Part shown: piece after piece, positions 55,902 to 64,000 of the stretch
Layout of the letters: the number at the start of each line of letters is the position of its first letter
How positions within the stretch are numbered: position 1 is the stretch's first letter
Assembly: GCF_003054705.1 (NCBI RefSeq)
Contig: NZ_QAYX01000021.1
Location: 1 to 64,000 of the forward strand
Origin: Opitutus sp. ER46
GTDB lineage: Bacteria; Verrucomicrobiota; Verrucomicrobiia; Opitutales; Opitutaceae
DNA length: 64,000 nucleotides
Direction of reading: 5' to 3'
Notes under the pieces: model-generated
Databases searched by the model: none
Seen by the model: only the letters and a program-made list of their open reading frames with translations
What the model was told of the DNA's origin: nothing
Position numbers and translations under genes: made by a program

Positions 55902-57377
55902 TCAGGCAGTCAGCCGCTTGGCGAAGGCGTCGACGGGGAGGGACTCTAGTGTTTTCCGGTCGGCGAAGAGGGCGGTGAGTTCGGCGGCGCGGGCGGGGCC
56001 GAAATGGGCGGCGAAGGCGGACTTCGCTTTCTGGATGAGGAGCGGGATGCCTTCGGCGCGGCGGCGACGGTGGCCGATCGGATATTCGACGACGACCTTC
56101 TCGGTGGCGGTGCCGTCGCGGAAGAACACCTGCACGGCGTTGGCGATCGAGCGCTTGGCGGGGTCGAGGTAGTCGCGGGTGTACGCGGGATCCTCGGTGA
56201 CCACCATGGCGTTGCGGAGCGCGTCGATGCGCGGGTCGCGCGCGCAGGCGTCCTCGTAATGTGCCGCGGTGAGCTGGCCGAAGATCAGGCCGATGGCGGT
56301 CATGTATTGGAGGCAGTGGTCGCGGTCGGCGGGATTATGCAGCGGGCCGGACTTGTCGATGATGCGGACGGCGGACTCCTGCGTAGTGATATCGACGCGC
56401 TGAATCTGGTCGAGCCGGTGGTGGACGAGCGGGTGCAGCTGCAGGGCGGCCTCGACGGCGGTCTGGGCGTGGAACTCGGCGGGGAAAGAGATTTTGAAGA
56501 GCACGTGCTCCATGACGTAGCTGCCGAGCGGACGGCCGAGCTTCACCGGCTGGCCGCGGAAGGAGGCGTCCTCGAAGCCCCAAGTCTTGGCGGTGAGGGC
56601 GGACGGGTAACCGAGCTCGCCAGTGAGTGCGATGAGGGCGAGGTGGACGCCGCGGCTGGTGGCGTCGCCCGCGGCCCAGGATTTGCGCGGGCCGGTGTTG
56701 GGCGCGTGGCGGTAAGTGCGGAGGGCGGAGCCGTCGATCCAGGCGTGGGAAAGCGCGGCGATGACCTGCTCGCGAGTGCCGCCGAGGAGCGCGGTGACAA
56801 CGGCGGTGGTGGCGACGCGGACCAGCAGCACGTGATCGAGCCCGGCGCGGTTGAAGGCATTCTCGAGGGCGAGGACGCCCTGGATCTCGTGGGCCCGGGT
56901 CATGGCGACGAGGACGTCGCGCACGGTCGGGGCGGGACGCTCGGGCAGCGGGGTGTGGAACGCGGCGGGGCGCTCGCCGGCGCGGCGGTGGCGCGCAAGC
57001 CAGTCGGTGACCGCGAGGATGCCGCCGAGGTTGTCGGACGGATGGCCCCATTCGGCGGCGAGCCACGTGTCGTTGAAGTCGAGCCAGCGGATGGCGGCGC
57101 CGATGTTGAAGGCGGCCTGGATGGGATCGAGCACGTGGTCGGTGCCGGGGACGCGGGCGCCGAGCGGGAGCGACGCGCCGGGTACGATCGGCCCGAGCAG
57201 CCGGGTGCACGCCGGGTAGGCGAGCGCGAGGATGCCGCAGGCGAGGGTGTCGAGGAGGCACCAGCGCGCGGTATCAAGGGCTTCCTCGCTGGGCGGCGCG
57301 GAGCCCAGCGCGTAATCGGCGAGCTCGGCGAGGAGGGGGTCGGGGGGAGGACGAACGTTGAGGGCGGGAGCGGACAC
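55902..57377 (-). CDS. prpD: 2-methylcitrate dehydratase (MmgE/PrpD family)
   Basis: 491 residues from a GTG at 57377. MmgE/PrpD family signs: [36 protein letters not shown] (split) and [14 protein letters not shown]; full length for PrpD. It dehydrates 2-methylcitrate to 2-methylaconitate or the isomer. Third gene of the minus-strand order prpB-prpC-prpD, 51 bases after prpC. Confidence 0.92.
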   Translation of the reverse strand: MSAPALNVRPPPDPLLAELADYALGSAPPSEEALDTARWCLLDTLACGILALAYPACTRLLGPIVPGASLPLGARVPGTDHVLDPIQAAFNIGAAIRWLDFNDTWLAAEWGHPSDNLGGILAVTDWLARHRRAGERPAAFHTPLPERPAPTVRDVLVAMTRAHEIQGVLALENAFNRAGLDHVLLVRVATTAVVTALLGGTREQVIAALSHAWIDGSALRTYRHAPNTGPRKSWAAGDATSRGVHLALIALTGELGYPSALTAKTWGFEDASFRGQPVKLGRPLGSYVMEHVLFKISFPAEFHAQTAVEAALQLHPLVHHRLDQIQRVDITTQESAVRIIDKSGPLHNPADRDHCLQYMTAIGLIFGQLTAAHYEDACARDPRIDALRNAMVVTEDPAYTRDYLDPAKRSIANAVQVFFRDGTATEKVVVEYPIGHRRRRAEGIPLLIQKAKSAFAAHFGPARAAELTALFADRKTLESLPVDAFAKRLTA

Positions 57378-57428
57378 GGAGGGGAGCGGAGTGAAGATGG
57401 GGACGGGAGATCGGACGGACGGGCGAGA

Positions 57429-58595
57429 CTAGGTCCGGGCGCTGAGCGGGGCGAACGGGACGTCCTCCGGACCGGTGTAGGTGGCGCTGGGGCGGATGAT
57501 TTTGCCGTCGAGGCGTTGTTCGATGATGTGGGCGCACCAGCCGGCGGTGCGGGCGATGACGAAGAGCGGGGTGAACATGGCGGTCGGGACGCCGAGCTGA
57601 TGGTACACGGGGGCGCTGTACCAATCGAGGTTGGGGAACATGCGTTTCTCGGCGGCCATGACCTGTTCGATGCGTTCGCAGATGGCGAAGAAGTTCGCGT
57701 CGCCGGCGCGCGTGCAGAGATCGCGGGCAACCTCCTTGATGAGCGCGCTGCGCGGGTCGACGAGCGTGTACACCGGGTGGCCGAAGCCGATGACGATTTC
57801 CTTGCGGGCGAGGCGGGCGCGGATGTCGGCCTCGGCCTCGTCGGGCGTGCGGTAGCGCAGCTGGATCTCGTGGGCGACCTCGTTGGCGCCGCCATGCTTG
57901 GGACCGCGGAGGGCGCCGATGGCGCCGGTGACGCAGGAGTAAACGCCGGCGCCGGTGCCGGCGATGACGCGGGCGGTGAAGGTGGAGGCGTTGAACTCAT
58001 GCTCGGCGTAGAGAATGAGCGACTGGTCGAGGGCGTGGACGTGTTCGGCGGACGGACGACGCTGGTGGAGCAGGTGGAGGAAATGCGCGGCGGTGGTCGG
58101 GTCGTCGGTGCGAACCTCGATGCGCCGGCCGGTGGTGGCGAAGTGATGCCAGTAGAGCAGCATCGAGGCGAAGCACGCGATGAGCCGGTCGCCGATGGCG
58201 CGGGCGATGGCGGCGTTGTTGGGACCGCTGCCATCGGCGGCGCGGGGCTCCGGGTCGATCGCGCCCAACGCGGAGCAGCCGGTGCGCATCACGTTCATCG
58301 GGTGCGTCGAGGCGGGGAGTTGCTCGAGCATCGTGCGCACCGCGGGCGGCAGGTAGCGCAGTTGGGCGAGCCGGGCGCGGTAACCCTCGAGTTCGGCCCG
58401 GTTGGGCAGGCGCTCGTGGATCAACAGGTGGGCGACCTCCTCGAAGGAGGCGTCGCGGGTGAGATCCTCGATGGCGTAGCCGCGGTATTGGAGGTCGTGG
58501 CCGCTGGGCCCGACGGTGCAGATGGCGGTGTGGCCGGCGGGAATGCCGGACAGCGCGACGGATTTTTTCGCGGAAAGAGCGAGTGGGGCGCTCAT
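57429..58595 (-). CDS. prpC: 2-methylcitrate synthase
   Basis: 388 residues from the ATG at 58595. Citrate-synthase fold: [63 protein letters not shown] (active-site His), [13 protein letters not shown] and the catalytic Asp region. The context between prpB and prpD favours methylcitrate synthase over citrate synthase. It condenses propionyl-CoA with oxaloacetate. Confidence 0.93.
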   Translation of the reverse strand: MSAPLALSAKKSVALSGIPAGHTAICTVGPSGHDLQYRGYAIEDLTRDASFEEVAHLLIHERLPNRAELEGYRARLAQLRYLPPAVRTMLEQLPASTHPMNVMRTGCSALGAIDPEPRAADGSGPNNAAIARAIGDRLIACFASMLLYWHHFATTGRRIEVRTDDPTTAAHFLHLLHQRRPSAEHVHALDQSLILYAEHEFNASTFTARVIAGTGAGVYSCVTGAIGALRGPKHGGANEVAHEIQLRYRTPDEAEADIRARLARKEIVIGFGHPVYTLVDPRSALIKEVARDLCTRAGDANFFAICERIEQVMAAEKRMFPNLDWYSAPVYHQLGVPTAMFTPLFVIARTAGWCAHIIEQRLDGKIIRPSATYTGPEDVPFAPLSART

Positions 58596-58743
58596 GGGGG
58601 ATGTGGCGTTGGGTTGGGTAAACCCGCTGGCAGGGGTAGCGGAACGAACCACGTTGCGCGCGAGTTGCCAGCGCTCCGCGCGAATTTTCGCCGCGGACGT
58701 CGCGGACGCGAGGATGAGCCCGGCGTTCCGTCGCCGGCTAAAG

Positions 58744-59628
58744 TCAGACGCGTTCCGAGCGACTGGCGTCGAGCTCCTGCTCGTACCGATGGTAATCGAG
58801 GACGTCGTAGAGCTCGGTCCGCGGCTGCATGCGATCGAGCACGGCCCGCTGGTTGCCGTCGCGGCGGATCGCAGTGTACACGTCGCTGGCGGCGGCGCTC
58901 ATGGCGCGGAAGGCGGAGAGCGGGTAGAGCACCATGGCGATGCCGGCGCCGCGCAGTTCCTCGAGGGAGAAGGTGGGCGTCTTGCCGAACTCGGTGAGGT
59001 TGGCGAGCACCGGGACGCGCACGGCGGTGGTGAAAGCCTGGTATTCGGCGAGGGAGGTGAGCGCCTCGGCGAAGAGCATGTCGGCCCCGGCGGCGACGTA
59101 GGCCTGGGCGCGGGCGATGGCGGCGTCGAGTCCCTCGACCGCGGCGGCGTCGGTTCGCGCCATGAGCACGAGGTCGGAGTCGGCGCGGGCGGCGTGGGCG
59201 GCGCGGACGCGGGCGATCATTTCCTCGGTGCTGACGAGGACCTTGCCCGGGCGGTGGCCGCAGCGTTTGGCGGCGACCTGGTCCTCGAGGTGGACGGCGG
59301 CGATCCCGGCGCGGGCGCAGGCGCGGATTGTATCGGTGATCGCGGGGGCGTCGCCCCAGCCGGTGTCGATGTCGACGAGCAACGGCAGGTCGACGCGGCC
59401 GGTGATGCGGCGGGCGTCGGTGAGGACGTCGTCGAGCGTGGTGAGGCCGAGGTCGGGCAGGCCGAGCGAGGCGTTGGCGACGCCGGCGCCGGAGAGATAG
59501 AGGGCGCGGAAGCCGGCACGCTGGGCGAGGAGGGCAGAGTAGGCGTTGATGGCGCCGGCGATCTGGAGCGGCTGCTCGGTGGCGAGGGCAGTGCGAAAGC
59601 GGGCGCCGGGGGTGGTGAGATTTAGCAT
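58744..59628 (-). CDS. prpB: 2-methylisocitrate lyase
   Basis: 294 residues from the ATG at 59628. The ICL/PEPM superfamily lyase signature KRCGH (KKCGH in most) is present, with [11 protein letters not shown] metal-binding and [17 protein letters not shown]. First gene of prpBCD. It cleaves 2-methylisocitrate to pyruvate and succinate, so the cluster detoxifies or uses propionate. An epimerase or aconitase partner is not encoded here. 148 bases separate it from prpC. Confidence 0.93.
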   Translation of the reverse strand: MLNLTTPGARFRTALATEQPLQIAGAINAYSALLAQRAGFRALYLSGAGVANASLGLPDLGLTTLDDVLTDARRITGRVDLPLLVDIDTGWGDAPAITDTIRACARAGIAAVHLEDQVAAKRCGHRPGKVLVSTEEMIARVRAAHAARADSDLVLMARTDAAAVEGLDAAIARAQAYVAAGADMLFAEALTSLAEYQAFTTAVRVPVLANLTEFGKTPTFSLEELRGAGIAMVLYPLSAFRAMSAAASDVYTAIRRDGNQRAVLDRMQPRTELYDVLDYHRYEQELDASRSERV

Positions 59629-59811
59629 GGGGCCTGACCGCGAGTGGCGGTGAAGAGACGGTGGAAGGGGCCTGACCGAGGCGGGGTACCGGGCGAGGCG
59701 TGCAGAGGGCAGGAAAGCGCGATCCGCGCGCGTGCCAAGTCGGGGGATTGAAAACGCCAGCGTGGCGGCGATCGGCCTCCAGGCCCTGAGTCCCTCTCCC
59801 CGATCAAGATG

Positions 59812-59852
59812 CCGCAGCCATTTTGATGAGCAGCCCGCCGGACCGGCAGGCT
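59812..59852 (-). repeat. Double-hairpin REP-like element, minus orientation
   Basis: On the minus strand AGCAGCCTGCCGG / CCGGCGGGCTGCT, then CATCAAAATGGCTGCGGCAT, which matches the CAAAATGGCTGCG part of 53951-53963. It lies just after the DMT gene stop and may act as its terminator. Confidence 0.65.
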
Positions 59853-59853
59853 G

Positions 59854-60774
59854 CTAGCGGGCGGCGGTCAGCGCGATGCAGCTGCCGACGGCGACGATGC
59901 CGCCGAGGAGGGCGCGACGCGTGGGGCGGTCGCCCTCCATCCAGTAGGCGATCGGGATGGAAAGGAGTGGCGCGGTGGCGGCGATGGGCAGGACGATGCC
60001 GCTGGGCGTGGTGGCGAGGGCCCATTGGTAGCAGCCGACGCCGAAGACGGGGCCGGTGAGCCCGGTGGCGAAGAGCCAGCCGATGGGGTGGCGTCGATCG
60101 CGCTCGTTGGCGGCGGTGGCGGGGGGCGGCGGCGGCACGCGGTTGAGCAGGCGGAGAACGACGTACCAGAGCACCATGAACAGCAGGCCGGCTAGGATGC
60201 GCTGGTACGCGGCGGTGAGGCCGAAGGTGAGGTTGCGGGTGGCTTCGCCGGCGGCGGTGGCGGTCATGACGCCCTTGCGGCTGACGAGCGCGCCGAGGCC
60301 CATGCCGGCGGCGGCGAGGAGGCCGAACAGGAAGCCGGCGGGGCGGACCTTCACGCGGGGTGGGCTCTTGCGGCTGGGCATGATGGCGATGCCGACGCCC
60401 ACGAGGATCATCGTGCCCCAGAGAATCTGGGCGTGGGTGAGGGCCGTGCCGAGCCACCACCATTCGCCGAGCGCGGCGATGGGAGCGGCGAGACATTGCG
60501 TGATGAGGATCGTGATACGCGAACCGAGGAGGGGCAGGGCGCCGAAGGTGCCGATGTCACCAATGCCCATGCCGATGACGCCGCTGAGCATGAACCAGCC
60601 AACGCTCGCGCTGGTGAAACCGTTGCCGAGCAGGTGCCCGTACAGCGCGAGGACCGAACTCGCGACGATCAGCCGCCCGATGTTGAGCCGGAGCGGCCCA
60701 TGCACGCGCACCCCGTGGACGCCGAACGCGGCGCTGAACGCGAAAAACAAAGCAGCAAAGAAGGCGGCAAACAT
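59854..60774 (-). CDS. EamA/DMT-superfamily transporter
   Basis: 306 residues with about ten transmembrane helices in two EamA halves (GVIGMGIGDIGTFGALPLLGSR; GLTGPVFGVGCYQWALATTP). The helix pattern is clear. Family members export small metabolites such as amino acids; substrate unknown. The first 30 residues overlap the start of the divergent repeat region, and an alternative start a few codons further in is possible. Confidence 0.82.
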   Translation of the reverse strand: MFAAFFAALFFAFSAAFGVHGVRVHGPLRLNIGRLIVASSVLALYGHLLGNGFTSASVGWFMLSGVIGMGIGDIGTFGALPLLGSRITILITQCLAAPIAALGEWWWLGTALTHAQILWGTMILVGVGIAIMPSRKSPPRVKVRPAGFLFGLLAAAGMGLGALVSRKGVMTATAAGEATRNLTFGLTAAYQRILAGLLFMVLWYVVLRLLNRVPPPPPATAANERDRRHPIGWLFATGLTGPVFGVGCYQWALATTPSGIVLPIAATAPLLSIPIAYWMEGDRPTRRALLGGIVAVGSCIALTAAR

Positions 60775-60780
60775 CGGAGC

Positions 60781-61006
60781 AGTGAAAGTGAGAGTGAAAG
60801 TGAAAGTGGGAGAGCGAAAAAGTGGAAGGAGGAGTCTGTAGGTTGGAGGAGCGGTCTTGTCCGGTGGCGGCAGGAGAAGTGGCGAAACCTATCGTAGGCG
60901 GCGAGTGCCGTCACGGCCGGTGTCGTTTGCACGTCGGAGCTTGGGCCAAGGCATGGGTCGGTCCGGCGCGTTACCCCTTTCACTTTCACTCTCACTTTCA
61001 CTCCCT
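60781..61006. repeat. Facing GTGAAA and TTTCAC arms
   Basis: AGTGAAAGTGAGAGTGAAAG (60781-60800) and TTTCACTTTCACTCTCACTT (60978-60997) are complementary arms around a 170-base core that has no gene. Confidence 0.8.
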
Positions 61007-61076
61007 TCGGGTGCTTTCCGCGGCGGCGATTTTGTGCTTCTTTGTCGGCTCCTGCTCACCCACCTTTATTCGCATC

Positions 61077-62123
<1,047 letters not shown>

Positions 62124-62335
62124 GCGGCGCGGCTCTTTCCGGCAGAGGCGAGCGCCCGGCGGTCACGTCGGCGCTCGCGGCTGTTGGTGAGGAGACGTGA
62201 ACGTGGGCGGAGTGACCGTGCGCGAGGGGGCTGGGGCCCCGCGCGAAGTCCGGAATTGCCGCCTACGTTGAAAGAGCCATCGTTCCCCGCATTGTAGATG
62301 CTTCGCATCTGTCTCGCCGCCCGCTTCCATCCGCC

Positions 62336-64000
62336 ATGGTAGTGCCCAATTCAGCCGCCGCCGGATCGCGGGCGCCCTTCGCCAGCGCGCGCTCACTGCA
62401 GCTCATTCCGTTGGTGATCCTGCTGCTGGGCCTGGCGGGATGTGCGGTCTTCTTCGTCCAGGCGCGGAATGAGATACTGCGGTCCGATGCGCAGGACTTC
62501 GTCCGGCTGTCGGCGAACGCCGAGCAGGCCGTTCGGAGGCGGGTGGAAACGTACCTTGACGCGATGAACGCCGCCGCGGCGTTCTTGCGCGCGTCCACCA
62601 CGGTGGAGCGCGCCGAGTGGCGTGAGTTTGTGGCGACGCTCGACCTGCCGAGCCGCTATCCCGGCATTCGCGGGCTCGTGGTGATCTACCCTGTGCCGGC
62701 AGGCCAGACCGCAGCCTTTCGGCAGCGGGCGCAGGAGCTCGGGGCGCAGGAGCTGACGTTGCATGGGCTCGAGGGGCCGCTGGCGCCCAATGCGGACTAC
62801 GCGATCATCACTTTCGCCGAGCCGGAGCAGTCGAACTACCGGATTCTGGGCCTGGACGTGTATTCCGAAGCGGACCGGCGGGAGGCGGCGCTGCGCGCGC
62901 GCGATACGGGCCAGCCCTGCATGACGGCCCGGCTGCGCATGGCCAACGACGGTCTGAGGCGGTATGGCGCGGCACTGTACGTGCCGGTGTATCGAGCCGG
63001 GACGAACGCGCGTACCGTGGAGGAGCGGCGCGCCCTGCACGTGGGCTGGGTCGGGGCGCCGTTCATCGTCGAGGAGGTGTTCGAGGGCGCGCTCGCGCCG
63101 CGGGCGGGCAAGTTGCGACTGGAGTTTTTCGAAGGGAGCGGCCGGCAGCGCGAACGCCTCATCTATAGCTCCGACGAATCGTCCGGGCCGATCCAGGAGC
63201 CCGAGCGCGTGCAGTATATCGAACTCGCCGGGCAGCGTTTCACGATGGCCTGGGCACGGGGGCGCGAGTTCGTCGTCACCTCGCAGGCGCCGGTTTACTG
63301 GACCACGGCTGGCGCCGTCCTCGGCACGCTCCTGCTCACCGGCCTGCTCTGGAGCATCCAGAACACGGGCCGGCGCGCCCAGCGGTTGGCGGACAAGCTG
63401 ACGCAGGAGATGGCCCAGACGCAGCACGAGCTCGAGGCGGTGACCCGGCTGCAGCGCGGCGTGCTCGACGCCAGCGTGCACGCGATCATCGCGACGCGAC
63501 CGGACGGCGTGATCACCGTGTTCAACCTCGGCGCCGAGAGAATGCTTGGCCACCAGGAGGCGGAGGTGGTCGGGCGCGAACTGCCACTGCGGTTTCATGA
63601 TCCGGCGGAACTCTCCGCGCGGGCGGCGGAGCTGTCGGCCGCCACGGGGCGGACCGTTACTCCGGGCTTTGAGGTGTTCACGGTCGTGCCGGATCGCGGA
63701 CAGGTCGACGAGCGGGAGTGGACGTATGAGCGGAAAGACGGCGGGCACCTGCCCGTGCTGCTGAGCGTCACGGCGCAGCGGAACGCGGCGGGCGGAATCG
63801 CGGGCTATCTCTTCATCGCCCAGGACCTGACGCTGCGGAAGCAGGCCGAGGTGGCGTTGCGGCAGAGCGAAGAAAGGCTGAGCAGCGTGCTTGGGCACGC
63901 CGACTGTCTCGTGTGGGAGGCGACGGTGATGCTCAAGCCGGACGACTGGACCTGGCGGATGGTCGTGTATCCCTCGGCGCTCTATCGGAGGCTGCTGGGC
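62336..64000 (+). CDS. CHASE-PAS sensor kinase, N-terminal part, runs off the right edge
   Basis: Open from the ATG at 62336 to the window end (555 codons). One transmembrane helix (about 22-44; LIPLVILLLGLAGCAVFFVQ), a CHASE sensory domain (about 55-265; YPGIRGLVVIYPV, YRILGLDVYSEADRREAALRA), a second helix near 318-342 (TTAGAVLGTLLLTGLLW), a coiled coil, then a PAS domain (about 375-500; LDASVHAIIATRPDGVITVF) and the start of another PAS. CHASE domains sense external small molecules. The kinase domain would lie beyond the window. The start is preceded by a 212-base gap with no gene. Confidence 0.85.
   Translation, partial: MVVPNSAAAGSRAPFASARSLQLIPLVILLLGLAGCAVFFVQARNEILRSDAQDFVRLSANAEQAVRRRVETYLDAMNAAAAFLRASTTVERAEWREFVATLDLPSRYPGIRGLVVIYPVPAGQTAAFRQRAQELGAQELTLHGLEGPLAPNADYAIITFAEPEQSNYRILGLDVYSEADRREAALRARDTGQPCMTARLRMANDGLRRYGAALYVPVYRAGTNARTVEERRALHVGWVGAPFIVEEVFEGALAPRAGKLRLEFFEGSGRQRERLIYSSDESSGPIQEPERVQYIELAGQRFTMAWARGREFVVTSQAPVYWTTAGAVLGTLLLTGLLWSIQNTGRRAQRLADKLTQEMAQTQHELEAVTRLQRGVLDASVHAIIATRPDGVITVFNLGAERMLGHQEAEVVGRELPLRFHDPAELSARAAELSAATGRTVTPGFEVFTVVPDRGQVDEREWTYERKDGGHLPVLLSVTAQRNAAGGIAGYLFIAQDLTLRKQAEVALRQSEERLSSVLGHADCLVWEATVMLKPDDWTWRMVVYPSALYRRLLG

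Noticed and set aside
56004-58997. 997-residue plus-strand open frame
   Set aside because: Antisense to prpD and prpC, both full-length and well conserved.

Overview
The window is GC-rich (about two thirds G+C), with long ORFs on both strands, several GTG/TTG starts and few recognisable Shine-Dalgarno sites. Its gene content (NamZ-type lipoprotein, GH3 glucosidase, HEYVH peptidase with a TonB C-terminal domain, a deoxyhypusine-synthase homologue, Tat-exported Gfo/Idh/MocA oxidoreductase, YXWXGXW proteins, BON lipoproteins, methylcitrate cycle) and its intergenic repeats fit a free-living Verrucomicrobiota bacterium, most likely Opitutaceae. That assignment is an inference from gene content. 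No rRNA, tRNA, CRISPR array or phage module was seen.

Bases 1-7100 are an accessory island. It holds the N-terminus of an IS4-family transposase, a RAYT transposase between 25-bp inverted arms, two IS66 tnpA remnants, and an Rhs-core protein fragment. Several small two-helix membrane proteins follow, three of them translationally coupled (ATGA overlap) to the end of an Rhs-type C-terminus or a detached tail ending in a Gly-Cys motif. A 130-bp repeat carrying paired 28-bp palindromes flanks the Rhs cassette on both sides. This looks like a degraded Rhs toxin/immunity locus with displaced cassettes.

Bases 7300-18400 carry a fatty-acid desaturase, small secreted TonB-C proteins, an ECF sigma/zinc-finger anti-sigma/DUF4097 module on the minus strand, a Tat-exported metallo-beta-lactamase-fold protein, LapA- and YbaY-like envelope proteins, and a three-gene operon in cnrYXH order (membrane protein, periplasmic sensor, ECF sigma factor).

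Bases 18600-31200 concern wall and sugar metabolism: NamZ-like muramidase, GH3, a peptidase-MA-like protein facing a paralogue that has lost the zinc motif, an L-fucose/arabinose isomerase-family protein divergent from an AraC regulator, and an enolase-superfamily epimerase. Bases 31200-40500 hold two BON lipoproteins sharing a promoter-like element, UdgX, a DUF350/secreted protein/GspS-like ATP-grasp operon with a partial duplication, a DUF885 peptidase and MetY. Bases 40600-53900 hold MsrPQ, a triple-repeat protein, a YXWXGXW protein, an oxidoreductase, riboflavin synthase and a MacAB-like exporter with two permeases. Bases 54000-64000 hold AsnS, the prpBCD methylcitrate genes, a DMT transporter, a deoxyhypusine-synthase-like enzyme and the start of a CHASE-PAS sensor kinase.

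Intergenic regions are unusually rich in short-unit repeats (GAGAAC, GTGAAA/GTGAGA, GAGAAAGA, CACGGAGG, GTCAGA units), often as opposing arms around a core, together with several hairpin families. They are among the most distinctive features of the window.
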